In this document: one piece after another, positions 18,238 to 27,618 of the stretch | Numbering within the stretch: position 1 is the stretch's first letter | How the letters are laid out: each line of letters starts with the position of its first letter | Source: Marinomonas mediterranea MMB-1 | GTDB taxonomy: Bacteria > Pseudomonadota > Gammaproteobacteria > Pseudomonadales > Marinomonadaceae | NCBI RefSeq assembly: GCF_000192865.1 | Contig: NC_015276.1 | Coordinates: forward strand, 3,596,001-3,660,000 | DNA: 64,000 bases | Direction of reading: 5' to 3' | Made by a program: the position numbers and the translations under genes | The notes under the pieces: generated by a model | Seen by the model: the letters and a program-made list of their open reading frames with translations, nothing else | Databases searched by the model: none | Told to the model about the DNA's origin: nothing

Positions 18238-19221
18238 ATGGGGTTACTCATCGATGGTAAATGGCATGATCAGTGGTATGACACTAAAGCAAACAAAGGA
18301 AAGTTTGTAAGAAGCGAAGCTCAATTTCGCAATTGGATCACATCAGAAACGCAGAACGAACAAAACGCCCAAAGCAACTTCCCGGCCGAAAAAGGGCGAT
18401 ATCATTTATATGTATCCCTTGCTTGTCCGTGGGCTCATCGAACGCTCATTTTTCGTAAGCTAAAGTCTCTCGAAGACATCATCAGTGTCTCTTGTGTCCA
18501 CCCAGATATGCTATCAAACGGCTGGGAGTTCAAAGAAGAGCAAGACTTCTTAGACAAAGACGTTACAGCAGGCGATCCACTCTACCAATCCGAATTTGCT
18601 CACGATATTTACACACGAGCAGACGCCAACTACAGCGGCAGAGTGACGGTTCCAATACTATGGGATAAAAAGCAGCAAACCATTGTCTCAAACGAGTCTT
18701 CTGAAATCATCCGCATGTTCAACGATGCCTTCAATCATATTACGGGGAATACGCTAGATTTCTACCCACAAGAGCGACGGAACGACATCGATGAAATAAA
18801 CGAAAAAATCTATCATACCGTTAACAACGGAGTGTATAAATCCGGCTTCGCGACTACCCAAGAAGCCTATGAAGAAGCGGTCTTACCATTATTTAAAACA
18901 TTAGACGACATCGAAGTCATACTGACTCATCAAGACTTTTTGATCAACAATCAAATAACAGAAGCCGACTGGCGGCTTTTTACAACATTGATACGATTTG
19001 ACGCGGTGTATCACGGGCACTTCAAGTGCAACTTGAAAAGAATAATCGATTACCCAAATATAAGCGCCTATCTACAGCGACTTTATGAGACCAAAGGGAT
19101 TAAAGAAACCGTCAACCTCACCCACATTAAACGCCACTACTATTACAGCCACGATATGATCAACCCTAGCCGTGTGGTTCCGCTTGGCCCGACTGAAATA
19201 TTCAAAGACGTTTATTTATAA
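18238..19221 (+). CDS. Glutathionyl-hydroquinone reductase-like glutathione S-transferase (YqjG/ECM4 type)
   Basis: 327 residues, Xi-class GST. Seen: the catalytic cysteine C63 in SLACPWAHRTL, followed by a thioredoxin-like N-terminal fold and helical C-terminal domain with NNQITEADWRLFTTLIRFD, the usual GST_C motif. This class uses glutathione to reduce S-glutathionyl-hydroquinones. The ATG at 18238 is preferred to an upstream TTG: GAGGTAAGT directly precedes it and MGLLIDGKWHDQWYDT is the typical start. Stands alone. Confidence 0.92.
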   Translation: MGLLIDGKWHDQWYDTKANKGKFVRSEAQFRNWITSETQNEQNAQSNFPAEKGRYHLYVSLACPWAHRTLIFRKLKSLEDIISVSCVHPDMLSNGWEFKEEQDFLDKDVTAGDPLYQSEFAHDIYTRADANYSGRVTVPILWDKKQQTIVSNESSEIIRMFNDAFNHITGNTLDFYPQERRNDIDEINEKIYHTVNNGVYKSGFATTQEAYEEAVLPLFKTLDDIEVILTHQDFLINNQITEADWRLFTTLIRFDAVYHGHFKCNLKRIIDYPNISAYLQRLYETKGIKETVNLTHIKRHYYYSHDMINPSRVVPLGPTEIFKDVYL

Positions 19222-19372
19222 TAATTAGAGACATTTGCACGAAGTCACGAGCAAAGCCAAGACGAGGCAAAAATAGACGAAAAAGCGGAGTTTATGCATT
19301 ATAAATGAGCATTTTGAGTCTCTTTTTAACATTGTATTGGAGAGCGTAGTCGTCGTGCAAAGGTCTCAATTA
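19222..19372. repeat. MITE-like imperfect inverted-repeat element
   Basis: Left end TAATTAGAGACATTTGCACGA-like (from 19222) is matched on the other strand by TAATTGAGACCTTTGCACGA (from 19372), differing by one indel and one substitution. About 150 bp, no reading frame. It begins one base after the preceding stop codon and probably replaces that gene's terminator region. Looks like a small non-autonomous insertion; copy number elsewhere is unknown. Confidence 0.55.
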
Positions 19373-19608
19373 ATCTTCTACTGAAAACCGAAGCTCTTTC
19401 TGACCAAACAGGAAGAGCACTTCAGAAAATTACCTTTAAAATCAGCAAATAAGCACCCACGCATTTGAATACATTTCATACAGTTACAAAGTGATGTACT
19501 AGAAAACTATAAAACGGCCGTTTTTTTTGAGATAATAGAAAATCGTCTTGTACAATTTGCGTACTTTCTGATCATTACTTTTAACATACGGTATACTCTG
19601 CAGTCCTT
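19373..19608 (+). other. Intergenic region upstream of the Bax-like gene
   Basis: No gene seen. AT-rich, with CGGCCG-centred ACGGCCGT palindrome near 19515 and a TATACT -10-like hexamer about 15 bp before the ATG at 19609. No clear ribosome-binding site for that ATG. Confidence 0.3.
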
Positions 19609-20664
19609 ATGGAAAGAAAAATTCTTTGGATTATTTCCTTTGCACTTATCTTTGTGCTTTGGTTAAAAATAGATCCGTCTGAAACGCAAGAACCTAAGAC
19701 TAGTGGCTTTTCGAAAAGCGATACTGGAGTTAGCGATGTTGCAAGCTCAAAAAGCACTCCCGAAAAAAAGTCCACTCAAAAAGAATCAAAAACGACCGAT
19801 GCTTTAGTTTCTAAAAACGAGTCTGAGAGCAAGGGTTCAGCGACGGAAGCCAAAAGCACTGGAGACGAGGAAAGTGCGCCATCTCCCAAAGAAACGGCCA
19901 AACAAGACGATTCACCTCTTCCCGGTAGCAGTGAAGACGAAAAAAACTACTTCGAAACTCACCCAATAGATCCAAACAAACCTGATTTTGCCGCTATCTC
20001 TGATGTCAAAACCCGTAAAGAAACCTTTTTCGACTACCTAACACCTTTTGTCAGGGAAAAGAACAACCTCTTACTGGAAGATAGAAGCCGACTAAAAGCC
20101 TACCTTGACAATATCAACACACTATCCTCTGATGACTCTGCTTGGATCAATAAGCAGAGAAAACTGCATAGACTGACACCAACAGACAAACTAGAAAAAC
20201 ACCATATTGAAACGCTGTTAATCAAACTAGACATTATTCCAGCGTCTCTTGTTTTAGCTCAAGCTGCCAACGAATCAGCGTGGGGGACATCAAGGTTCGC
20301 ATTAATGGGAAATAACTATTTTGGACAATGGTGTTTCCGAAAAGGATGTGGATTAGTTCCTAACTCGCGAGCAGATGACGCTGCACATGAAGTCAGAAAA
20401 TTCATTGACGCACGACAATCCGTATTTGCCTACATCGATAACCTAAACTCTAATGCAGCCTACAAAGAATTAAGAGCGATTCGTGCAGACCTTAGGTCTA
20501 GAAGCCTAAACATATCAGGCAAAGCGTTGGCGGCTGGTCTAATACGCTACTCTCAGAGAGGGCAAGCCTATGTAGACGAAATAGAAGGCTTAATTCAATA
20601 CAATCGATTATGGCGTTTCAATCGAGAAATCGATGGATACGTCAGTACGGCCTTGAACAACTGA
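19609..20664 (+). CDS. Bax-like glucosaminidase, inner-membrane anchored
   Basis: 351 residues. A single N-terminal membrane anchor (about 5-20) is followed by a long low-complexity Ser/Lys/Glu-rich linker (30-115) and a C-terminal GH73/Bax-type glucosaminidase domain (about 130-345). The catalytic acid is E222 in AQAANESAWGTSRFA, with MGNNYFGQWCF next, as in E. coli Bax and FlgJ-like enzymes that cut peptidoglycan N-acetylglucosamine linkages. Anchor plus linker would place the enzyme in the periplasm near the wall. Function inferred from family. Confidence 0.85.
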   Translation: MERKILWIISFALIFVLWLKIDPSETQEPKTSGFSKSDTGVSDVASSKSTPEKKSTQKESKTTDALVSKNESESKGSATEAKSTGDEESAPSPKETAKQDDSPLPGSSEDEKNYFETHPIDPNKPDFAAISDVKTRKETFFDYLTPFVREKNNLLLEDRSRLKAYLDNINTLSSDDSAWINKQRKLHRLTPTDKLEKHHIETLLIKLDIIPASLVLAQAANESAWGTSRFALMGNNYFGQWCFRKGCGLVPNSRADDAAHEVRKFIDARQSVFAYIDNLNSNAAYKELRAIRADLRSRSLNISGKALAAGLIRYSQRGQAYVDEIEGLIQYNRLWRFNREIDGYVSTALNN

Positions 20665-20843
20665 GATATTACCAATAGTTATATCACAATAAATCGACAT
20701 ACGATTTTACAATATCACCTCAATAAATCCGTAAGTTTGAGCAACTTGCTCTAGTTTTCCTTATGATCGGGCTGGTAGTAATGCGACCTCATCATTTACA
20801 ATGACGCGAATTTATTTATTTTGACAAAACGAGGAAGGTTCCA

Positions 20844-22760
20844 TTGACCCGTTTACCTGTTATCGTTGGCTTTGGCGGAATCAATTCAGCTGGACGAACA
20901 TCATTTCATCAAGCTTATCGTCGCATTGTTTTTGATCTATTACCGAGCGACACCCAGCAGGACGTACTATTAGACCTCGCCACTCTCACCAATATGGCAG
21001 AATACAAAAATGGTACTTGGCTCACTCGCGAAGGTGAGCAACTCAATGCAGAAACGCTAATCGAATCGATCGGAGAAGAGCTGCTTGCAAAGACGCTCAT
21101 TAGACGAATCCACCCAGATTTATTTGATGTAGACAATGTCAGCATTCACAAAGCGACATCGCTTTCCGCTGCCAATACAGATGAAAAGCTTAGTTTCTCC
21201 ATTAAAGCAAAGTCATTACCAAACAATACACCAGCAAATTGGCAAATTCAGGAAATTGATACCAACTTAGTTCAAGTCACTGTTGACGGCGGACTAGACG
21301 CCCTCTTTAAAGACACCAAAGAGTTATCTGTTAAAGCGGCAGGTCAACTCCCAACGGGCTTTGACCCATCGAAACTTTACCAAAGTCGCAACCATCCACG
21401 CGGCCTTCAAATGACCGTATACGGCGCATCAGATGCAATCCGTAGCTCAGGTATTGATTGGGAAACGATTCGTGACAACGTGCGCCCCGATCAGGTCGCC
21501 GTGTTTGCAGCAAACTCAATTGGCCAAATGGACGACCTTGGCTTTGGTGGCATGCTCAAGTCTGCTTTAATGGGCAAGCGAACCACATCTAAGCATTTAC
21601 CACTAGGCTATGCGCAGATGCCAGCCGACTTTGTAAACGCTTATATTATGGGGTCAACAGGCACAGTAGGTACTTCTATTGGTGCATGTGCAACGTATTT
21701 CTTCAATCTGGAAAAAGCAATTGATGGAATAAAATCCGGTAAATTCCGCGTCGCTATGGTGGGTGGCAGCGATGCGCCAATCACTCCTGAGATCATTGAA
21801 GGCTTCCGCACTATGGGAGCGCTCGCTGAAGACACCGCACTGTTAGCACTAGACAAACTAACCAATCAAAAAGAACCTGATCACACTCAAACTTGCCGCC
21901 CCTTTGCACAGAACTGCGGATTTACAATTGGCGAGTCAAGTCAGTGGACTCTTATTATGGATGACGAGCTGGCAATTGAACTCGGCGCAGACATCCATGG
22001 AGCACTCCCTGCTGTGTTTTCACATGCAGACGGCCACAAGAAGTCAATTTCTGCCCCGGGTATTGGCAACTACCTAACAATGAATAAAGCAATGGCGTAC
22101 TTAAGATCCTTACTTGGTGAAGCATCTTTAAAAAGTAAAACCTTTATTCAAGCCCACGGTACCAGCACACCGCAAAACCGCGTAACAGAAAGTCACGTGC
22201 TTAGTGAAGCTGCAACCAGCTTTGGTGCAACCAATATCCCAGTAACGGCTATGAAAGCGTTTCTAGGGCATTCCCAAGGGACCGCAGGTGGAGACCAATT
22301 ACACCTTTCCCTAGGGGTCTGGAAAGATGGCATCTTACCTGGGATCACGACGTCCGATGCCATTGCAGACGATGTTTATACTGAAGGCCTGCATTTTCAG
22401 TTAGAACATCAACGTTACGGTGCAGAATACTTCGAAGCAGCGCTACTGAATTCAAAAGGCTTCGGTGGGAATAACTCTACAGCAGTGCTTATTTCTCCAC
22501 ATAAAGCGCTCGAAATGCTGAAAAAGCGATACAGCCAACAACAATTCGACGAATACATCGAGAAAGTAGAAAAGACCAAACAAGCAGCTGAAGAATACAA
22601 TCAATCTGCAATTAGAGGCGAAACCAAACCTATTTACCGATTCGGCCACGATGTACTTGGAGGAGATCAACTTGAAATAAGTGACTCTTGCATCCGTTTG
22701 CCTGGCTACAACATGGAAGTCGACTTAAATATCGAAAGTGAGTACGGTGATTTAACGTAA
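20844..22760 (+). CDS. fabY: FabY-type beta-ketoacyl-ACP synthase
   Basis: 638 residues, much longer than FabB/FabF, matching the FabY family of Pseudomonas (PA5174 type) that condenses acetyl-CoA with malonyl-ACP to start fatty-acid synthesis. Seen: the conserved N-terminus RLPVIVGFGG, catalytic cysteine C282 in GTSIGACATYFF, and histidines H438 (IQAHGTSTP) and H476 (KAFLGHSQGT), i.e. a Cys-His-His triad. Starts with TTG; GAGGAAGG lies 5 bases before it and no in-frame ATG is near. Monocistronic. This identifies the probable initiating ketosynthase if FabH is absent elsewhere. Confidence 0.88.
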   Translation: MTRLPVIVGFGGINSAGRTSFHQAYRRIVFDLLPSDTQQDVLLDLATLTNMAEYKNGTWLTREGEQLNAETLIESIGEELLAKTLIRRIHPDLFDVDNVSIHKATSLSAANTDEKLSFSIKAKSLPNNTPANWQIQEIDTNLVQVTVDGGLDALFKDTKELSVKAAGQLPTGFDPSKLYQSRNHPRGLQMTVYGASDAIRSSGIDWETIRDNVRPDQVAVFAANSIGQMDDLGFGGMLKSALMGKRTTSKHLPLGYAQMPADFVNAYIMGSTGTVGTSIGACATYFFNLEKAIDGIKSGKFRVAMVGGSDAPITPEIIEGFRTMGALAEDTALLALDKLTNQKEPDHTQTCRPFAQNCGFTIGESSQWTLIMDDELAIELGADIHGALPAVFSHADGHKKSISAPGIGNYLTMNKAMAYLRSLLGEASLKSKTFIQAHGTSTPQNRVTESHVLSEAATSFGATNIPVTAMKAFLGHSQGTAGGDQLHLSLGVWKDGILPGITTSDAIADDVYTEGLHFQLEHQRYGAEYFEAALLNSKGFGGNNSTAVLISPHKALEMLKKRYSQQQFDEYIEKVEKTKQAAEEYNQSAIRGETKPIYRFGHDVLGGDQLEISDSCIRLPGYNMEVDLNIESEYGDLT

Positions 22761-22797
22761 TTTAACTAACGCAAGTTACTTGAAAGCAAGTTGAGAG

Positions 22798-23688
22798 CTA
22801 CGCTGCTCTCAACTTTTCAATCATAAACTCCAATAGTAGCCGAGTTGGCTTAGGCAGAAGTCGTCTTTGCGTGTAAACCGCGTGAAACTTACCAATATAA
22901 CCTCTGAAATTTGTCAAGATCGGCACCAATTGTCCTGATTGAATGTATTTATCGACCAAGAAATCTGGCTGGTAAATAATTCCAGCCCCTTCTAGCGCCA
23001 TTCTAGTCAAAGCTCCACCATTATTTGCCGCAAACGTTCCTGAAACAAGAACATCAAATTCATCATTCTTGCTATCTATAAAGGTCCACTTATTAGGAGA
23101 CGGCGCTAAGCTATAGAGCAAACAATTATGCTCTATAAGATCTTGCGGAACGTTAGGCTCACCATACGTTTTTAAGTACTCTGGCGAAGCACATACGTGA
23201 CCTTTAAACTCGGTAAGCGGGCGAGCTACAAATAAGTCGCCACCTAAGTCACCTCCCCTTACTGCAATATCAACACCCGACTCTGTCAAATCTACACGAC
23301 GGTCATTAAAATCAACATCGATCCGAATATCTGGATAGAGCTTCCGGAACTCATTAAAGATTGGAACCATATGAGACAAGCCAAAATCCATTGGCACGCT
23401 TACCTTCAAACGCCCTCTAGGAGAATTAGACAGGTCGTTTAGCTCATTCTCAGCCTCTTCAAGCGCCTCTAAAATAGCAACGCAATGCTTATAGTATAAA
23501 TTGCCCGCATGTGTAATACTGATATTACGCGTATTACGCTGTAGCAACTTCACGCCCAGCACTTCTTCCAGCGTGTTTATATATCGAGTCACCATCGGCC
23601 TTGATATATCCAACGTCTCACTGGCACTTTTAAAGCTCTCCGCTTCGTATACTCGGCAAAACACCCTCATCGCCTGAAATTTATCCAT
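22798..23688 (-). CDS. LysR-family transcriptional regulator
   Basis: 296 residues. N-terminal winged HTH (1-60) with FKSASETLDISRPMVTRYINTLE and a C-terminal periplasmic-binding-protein-like effector domain. The start at MDKFQAMRVF is the family-typical one; a GTG and an ATG lie 12 and 6 bases further upstream. It is divergent from yceI across 141 bp holding two TGAAA/TTTCA palindromes, so it likely regulates itself and yceI. Confidence 0.88.
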   Translation of the reverse strand: MDKFQAMRVFCRVYEAESFKSASETLDISRPMVTRYINTLEEVLGVKLLQRNTRNISITHAGNLYYKHCVAILEALEEAENELNDLSNSPRGRLKVSVPMDFGLSHMVPIFNEFRKLYPDIRIDVDFNDRRVDLTESGVDIAVRGGDLGGDLFVARPLTEFKGHVCASPEYLKTYGEPNVPQDLIEHNCLLYSLAPSPNKWTFIDSKNDEFDVLVSGTFAANNGGALTRMALEGAGIIYQPDFLVDKYIQSGQLVPILTNFRGYIGKFHAVYTQRRLLPKPTRLLLEFMIEKLRAA

Positions 23689-23706
23689 TATCATTCTCAC
23701 TTTTTG

Positions 23707-23744
23707 TGAAAAGTTTCATGTTTTTTATTTCATATAATGAAATA
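23707..23744. promoter_or_regulatory. Candidate LysR operator in the LysR/yceI divergent promoter
   Basis: Two palindromes sharing TGAAA half-sites: TGAAA-AG-TTTCA at 23707-23718 and TATTTCAT-ATA-ATGAAATA at 23726-23744 (8-bp arms). A TATACT -10-like hexamer for yceI lies at 23788-23793. Confidence 0.45.
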
Positions 23745-23829
23745 TTGAATTGTAATTTTAAGGATTATGAATCAATCATATTAAATCTATACTATAAGCA
23801 CAACTTAAATACATAAACGGAGACACCCT

Positions 23830-24366
23830 ATGAAACATCTAGCAATCGCTTCTCTAGTGCTAGCCGCTGGCGCAGCTAATGCAGCAGATTACACTATTGA
23901 TCCAGGCCACTCGTTTGTAACGTTCGAAATCGGTCACCTTGGTGTAAGTAAAACAGTTGGTCGTTTCAACGACATCACTGGTGAGTTTACTTACGAAGGC
24001 GAAAAATCTGGTTCCGCTGAGCTAACTATCCAATCAGCAAGCGTTGATACTAACCACGAAGCACGTGACAAACACCTACGTAGCCCAGACTTCCTAGATG
24101 TTAAGCAATTCCCAACAATCACCTTCAAAAGCACAAGCTTCAACGGTAATGAGCTTGAAGGTGAACTAACCATTCACGGTGTAACAAAAACAGTTGAATT
24201 CGACGTAGAAAAAATCGGCGAAGGAAAAGACCCATGGGGTGGTTACCGCGCTGGCTTCGAAGCAAAAGCAACCATCAAGCGCAGTGATTTCGGTGTAACC
24301 TACTTCATCCCAGGTGTTACTGATGAAACTGAGCTAGAAGTATTCATCGAAGGCATCCGTAAGTAA
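23830..24366 (+). CDS. YceI-family periplasmic protein
   Basis: 178 residues. A signal peptide (about 1-19, ending ANA|AD) precedes a YceI lipocalin-like beta-barrel that binds isoprenoid lipids in the periplasm. Seen: DYTIDPGHSFVTFEIGHLG, DTNHEARDKHLRSPDFLDV and FPTITFKST, the strongest family motifs. GGAGACA ribosome-binding site. Codon use looks highly optimised, suggesting high expression. A membrane protein follows 9 bp downstream. Confidence 0.93.
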   Translation: MKHLAIASLVLAAGAANAADYTIDPGHSFVTFEIGHLGVSKTVGRFNDITGEFTYEGEKSGSAELTIQSASVDTNHEARDKHLRSPDFLDVKQFPTITFKSTSFNGNELEGELTIHGVTKTVEFDVEKIGEGKDPWGGYRAGFEAKATIKRSDFGVTYFIPGVTDETELEVFIEGIRK

Positions 24367-24375
24367 GGTAGCAAT

Positions 24376-25224
24376 ATGTACGAAGAAGCCGGTAATGCAA
24401 ACCTGATCATGCTGCTACACACAGCAGTGTACCCTATTTTAGCGGCCCTGTTGGTAACTTGGCTAACAGCAAAGTGGAAGCCAAGTGCAACTCCGTTGGG
24501 TTTTGTTGCTGGCTTCTTAACGGGATTAATCGTTATCCATACAGGGCTACACTTCCCCCCAACAAGAGCAATGGATTTCCTTGTTGTATCAACTATCTTA
24601 GGCCTTATCGCCATAGTAGCAACAAAGAAACTAGAAGTAGAAAAGCTAAAGCTTATTGCAGTATTTGCGCTGCTAGCGGTCAGCTATTATCTTTTGCTTA
24701 GCCCGGTTTTAAAACACCAAGGGGGAACAGCAAGCCTAAGCTGGGCCGTATTGTCTGGATTTGCAACAATCATCGTATTTGCTCTTATTACAAGAGGCAA
24801 ATCCGATGACGCAAACCACTTACCAATGCTGTCCATCGTCATCGCCGCTGCAACCGCATCCCCAGTCATGTCAATTGGCGGAAGCTTATTGATTGGACAA
24901 CTGCTTGGGGCAGTGGCAGCTGCAAGCTTTGGCTATCTGGCTATTTGCTTTTTCACAAAAACAAATAGCCAATCTGGTGTCGCCGTCTCCGTTTTCATAC
25001 TAGGTGGTTTACTTGCGCAATCGCATGTACTGGCAGACCTGCCTGTTTGGGTTGTTATTGCACTAGGATTAACCCCCATCGTGAGCGCTATTAGCAGCCG
25101 AGTGTTTGAACAAGACAACAGCATTAAATCACTGATTATTGGCGCTGTACCAAATACCCTAATTGCGGGAACCGTCGCTGGCATTTGTCTATGGCAAGTA
25201 TGGCCAGAAAGCTCATTATATTAA
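24376..25224 (+). CDS. Multi-pass membrane protein of unknown function
   Basis: 282 residues, about eight to nine hydrophobic segments; I do not recognise the family. Begins MYEEAGNANLIMLLHTAVYP, and contains small, Gly/Ala-rich helices. It follows yceI by 9 bp and is clearly co-transcribed, ending in a terminator. A link to quinones or lipids by association with yceI is only a guess. Confidence 0.75.
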   Translation: MYEEAGNANLIMLLHTAVYPILAALLVTWLTAKWKPSATPLGFVAGFLTGLIVIHTGLHFPPTRAMDFLVVSTILGLIAIVATKKLEVEKLKLIAVFALLAVSYYLLLSPVLKHQGGTASLSWAVLSGFATIIVFALITRGKSDDANHLPMLSIVIAAATASPVMSIGGSLLIGQLLGAVAAASFGYLAICFFTKTNSQSGVAVSVFILGGLLAQSHVLADLPVWVVIALGLTPIVSAISSRVFEQDNSIKSLIIGAVPNTLIAGTVAGICLWQVWPESSLY

Positions 25225-25243
25225 TGCGCCTTTAAAAGACGAT

Positions 25244-25272
25244 AAAAAAGCAGCTTTATAGCTGCTTTTTTA
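25244..25272 (+). terminator. Intrinsic terminator of the yceI operon
   Basis: AAAAAAGCAGC-TTTATA-GCTGCTTTTTT, 20 bp after the stop at 25224. Confidence 0.9.
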
Positions 25273-25355
25273 TTTCTATTGTTAGATATTCGGCGAGTTA
25301 GCTGTTTCCTGCTGCTATTCACCCTGCCTACCAGTCATCCCATCTATCGACTAAC

Positions 25356-25772
25356 CTAACCCTTAAAGATTGATCTCGAAGAGCGCCATAGTGGTAAGAT
25401 CAACGCATTTAGTAGCGAACAAAAACAACCAAATGCCAATAAATACACTATATTGACTTTTTCCACATCGAAATAGATGCATACAAATACAAAATTTGGA
25501 AGGACACAAAACAGCCAGATTCCAATAATGGCTAAAAATTTATCCAACCATATCGAAATAGAAAAACGACTCAAGAGCCAAGCAGAAAAATAGGTCAGCA
25601 AGAGGCAAGCTAGGGAAAAACCCAATAGCAGTTCGTATTCCATTTCAGAAACAGCCAGCGACGAGTGGGCTTCACCGAGTAGAGAAGCAGGTGCCGCTGA
25701 GTACCAAAGAAACCCAAACACCATCTCCAAAATAAAAATTAAAAATACCGCTTTATGATTAATTTTTTGCAT
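25356..25772 (-). CDS. Small membrane protein, DUF1761-like
   Basis: 138 residues with four membrane helices. The first helix pair contains FGFLWYSAAPASLLGE, which resembles the GxLWYSP pattern of DUF1761 proteins; the match is by eye only. It uses an ATG with a weak upstream region. Alone between the yceI terminator and a sugar-epimerase-like gene 40 bp upstream on the same strand. Function unknown. Confidence 0.55.
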   Translation of the reverse strand: MQKINHKAVFLIFILEMVFGFLWYSAAPASLLGEAHSSLAVSEMEYELLLGFSLACLLLTYFSAWLLSRFSISIWLDKFLAIIGIWLFCVLPNFVFVCIYFDVEKVNIVYLLAFGCFCSLLNALILPLWRSSRSIFKG

Positions 25773-25812
25773 GTCGACGCTTCCGTCCCTTTTTATGCCA
25801 AACTAAAACTAC

Positions 25813-26673
25813 TTACCTTTTATATAGGTCTTTGATTAGCTTCCGTAACGTCGGTCGCCAAGATCTTTGTTTTATACCGTAATGATTAAATATTTTCCGG
25901 CACGAAAGGGATTGGCGCTGTATATCAGTTACACCCTCCTCTTTTGCCAAAGAATCATTAATGCTGTCCATTTCACTCTGTGCTCGTGGGTCAAATTGAC
26001 TCGCAGTGGCCAAAATAGCCTCAACCAATCCCAGCCAACTCACTTCTTCTGCACAACAATAATGATAAACACCCCAATTTTCGGCGCCGTTATAACTCTG
26101 TTTAATCATAGAGTGAGTTACCCTAGCGACGTCCGTAACGGGTGTTGGGCTACCTATAACATTGTCTTGATAAGCAAGGTTTACGCCACTTTGAATTAGA
26201 CCTATCGTACTAGAAACAAAGTCATCGTGCATGCCACTAAACAGCCAACCCGTTCTTAACACAATGTTTCGCTCTGCGCCGAGCAACATCTGCTCCATTG
26301 AAATCAAAGCGCTTTCATAACGAGAACCTGCATCTGGAATATCCGTTTCCATATACGCTGCATTCCGATCACCAGAAAACACACGCACGCTGCTCACCAT
26401 AAATACAGGCACATTCAACGTCAATAATTTCTGCTGAGCTAGCTTCTTAAATTCCTCATACGTATTTTCTGGCGCATGACGTAAACTGTAAGTGTCGATA
26501 ATAAAATCGATATCGTACTCTAGCGTATCGTGCTCAAGAGAAGTGACCACATCCTTTGTCGCGCACTCAAACCACTGAAATTCATTTTCTACTTGCTTAT
26601 AATCACGAATCGCTTCGCCAAGCTCTGTATCAGAACCCAGCAACAAAACTCTAATCGGCTTATTAACTGCCAT
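25813..26673 (-). CDS. NAD(P)-dependent sugar reductase/epimerase-like (RmlD-type SDR)
   Basis: 286 residues. An extended SDR related to dTDP-4-dehydrorhamnose reductase: Rossmann start IRVLLLGSDTELG, central SSVRVFSG and the RTGWLFSG segment typical of RmlD-like proteins. The usual YxxxK is not evident (the corresponding part reads SRYESALIS), so catalytic capacity is uncertain. The ATG at 26673 has GGAAAG before it; an upstream TTG is less likely. It lies 31 bp downstream of tatD on the same strand. Confidence 0.72.
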   Translation of the reverse strand: MAVNKPIRVLLLGSDTELGEAIRDYKQVENEFQWFECATKDVVTSLEHDTLEYDIDFIIDTYSLRHAPENTYEEFKKLAQQKLLTLNVPVFMVSSVRVFSGDRNAAYMETDIPDAGSRYESALISMEQMLLGAERNIVLRTGWLFSGMHDDFVSSTIGLIQSGVNLAYQDNVIGSPTPVTDVARVTHSMIKQSYNGAENWGVYHYCCAEEVSWLGLVEAILATASQFDPRAQSEMDSINDSLAKEEGVTDIQRQSLSCRKIFNHYGIKQRSWRPTLRKLIKDLYKR

Positions 26674-26704
26674 ACTTTCCAAACCACTCAAATCGTATTA
26701 TGTT

Positions 26705-27466
26705 CTACCAGTTAGGCAACGTTCTTTTTAAATTATTGGTTGTCATTGCTGAGACCATATCGACCGACTGGCCTCGAATCTCTGACACACATCGAGCCAC
26801 ATCCAATACTCGATAAGGCATATTTGGCTCACCTTGATAACCGTGCAACGGCATATCGGGAGAATCCGTCTCTAAAACAATTGCACTATCAGGAAGCGAC
26901 GCCAGCACTCTTCGAGCTTTTTTTGCACGCTCGTAAGTAATCGTACCGCCCACCCCAAATACAAAACCAAGCGCATGGAGGCGCTTAGCTTGATCTAAAC
27001 TTCCGTTGAATGCGTGTACTATGCCTCCGCAATCAAATTTTAACCTATTGATAGATTTCAAGAGCAAGTCTTCGCTTTTACGAGCATGCAAGATAACAGG
27101 CAAACTCATTGCTTTTGCGATCTTTAATTGGCTTTCAAAGACCTCTATTTGAACATCGAGATCACAACAGCCAGGCCAATTATCTAAGCCTATCTCTCCG
27201 ACAGCTACCACATCATTTTTTTCAAGGTAAACACTAAGCTCCTCAAGATCGCTCTGAACCTTACCGTTCAAAAAGTAGGGGTGCAACCCGAGTGCAGGAC
27301 GTATCACCGGATAGCGTTTAGCTAACTCCAGCACCTTATTAAAGCTTGTAACCGTTGTCGAAGGAACCAACAGCCCATCGACGCCCAATGATAAGCATGT
27401 TTGAACAATGCTTTCTCGATCACGATCAAAAACCTGAAAGTCTAAATGACAATGACTATCTATCAT
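26705..27466 (-). CDS. tatD: TatD-family metal-dependent deoxyribonuclease
   Basis: 253 residues, TIM-barrel hydrolase. Seen: MIDSHCHLDF (metal-binding HxH), GEIGLD, HARKSEDLLL, VHAFNGS and ETDSPDMPL, the full TatD set of metal ligands. TatD enzymes are 3'-exonucleases linked to DNA repair and RNA quality control. The ATG at 27466 is taken because the family starts at MIDSHCHLD; an in-frame ATG 24 bases upstream (27490) is also possible and neither has a strong RBS. Confidence 0.9.
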   Translation of the reverse strand: MIDSHCHLDFQVFDRDRESIVQTCLSLGVDGLLVPSTTVTSFNKVLELAKRYPVIRPALGLHPYFLNGKVQSDLEELSVYLEKNDVVAVGEIGLDNWPGCCDLDVQIEVFESQLKIAKAMSLPVILHARKSEDLLLKSINRLKFDCGGIVHAFNGSLDQAKRLHALGFVFGVGGTITYERAKKARRVLASLPDSAIVLETDSPDMPLHGYQGEPNMPYRVLDVARCVSEIRGQSVDMVSAMTTNNLKRTLPNW

Positions 27467-27531
27467 ATTCAATAGATTACCCGAATCCATCGAGATCTTG
27501 TAGCTATCTTAAGCGAATAGTCCAAAAATGA

Positions 27532-27565
27532 AAAAACCGCGCATAACCAATATGCGCGGTTTTTA
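27532..27565. terminator. Intrinsic terminator after pckA
   Basis: AAAAACCGCGCATA and TATGCGCGGTTTTT form a 14-bp stem with a 4-6-base loop; T-runs on both strands. About 54 bp downstream of the pckA stop. Confidence 0.9.
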
Positions 27566-27618
27566 AAAAGACTAGCAAACTCGTCTTAATATCAGAGTTG
27601 CTAAAACGGCCTTTCAGC

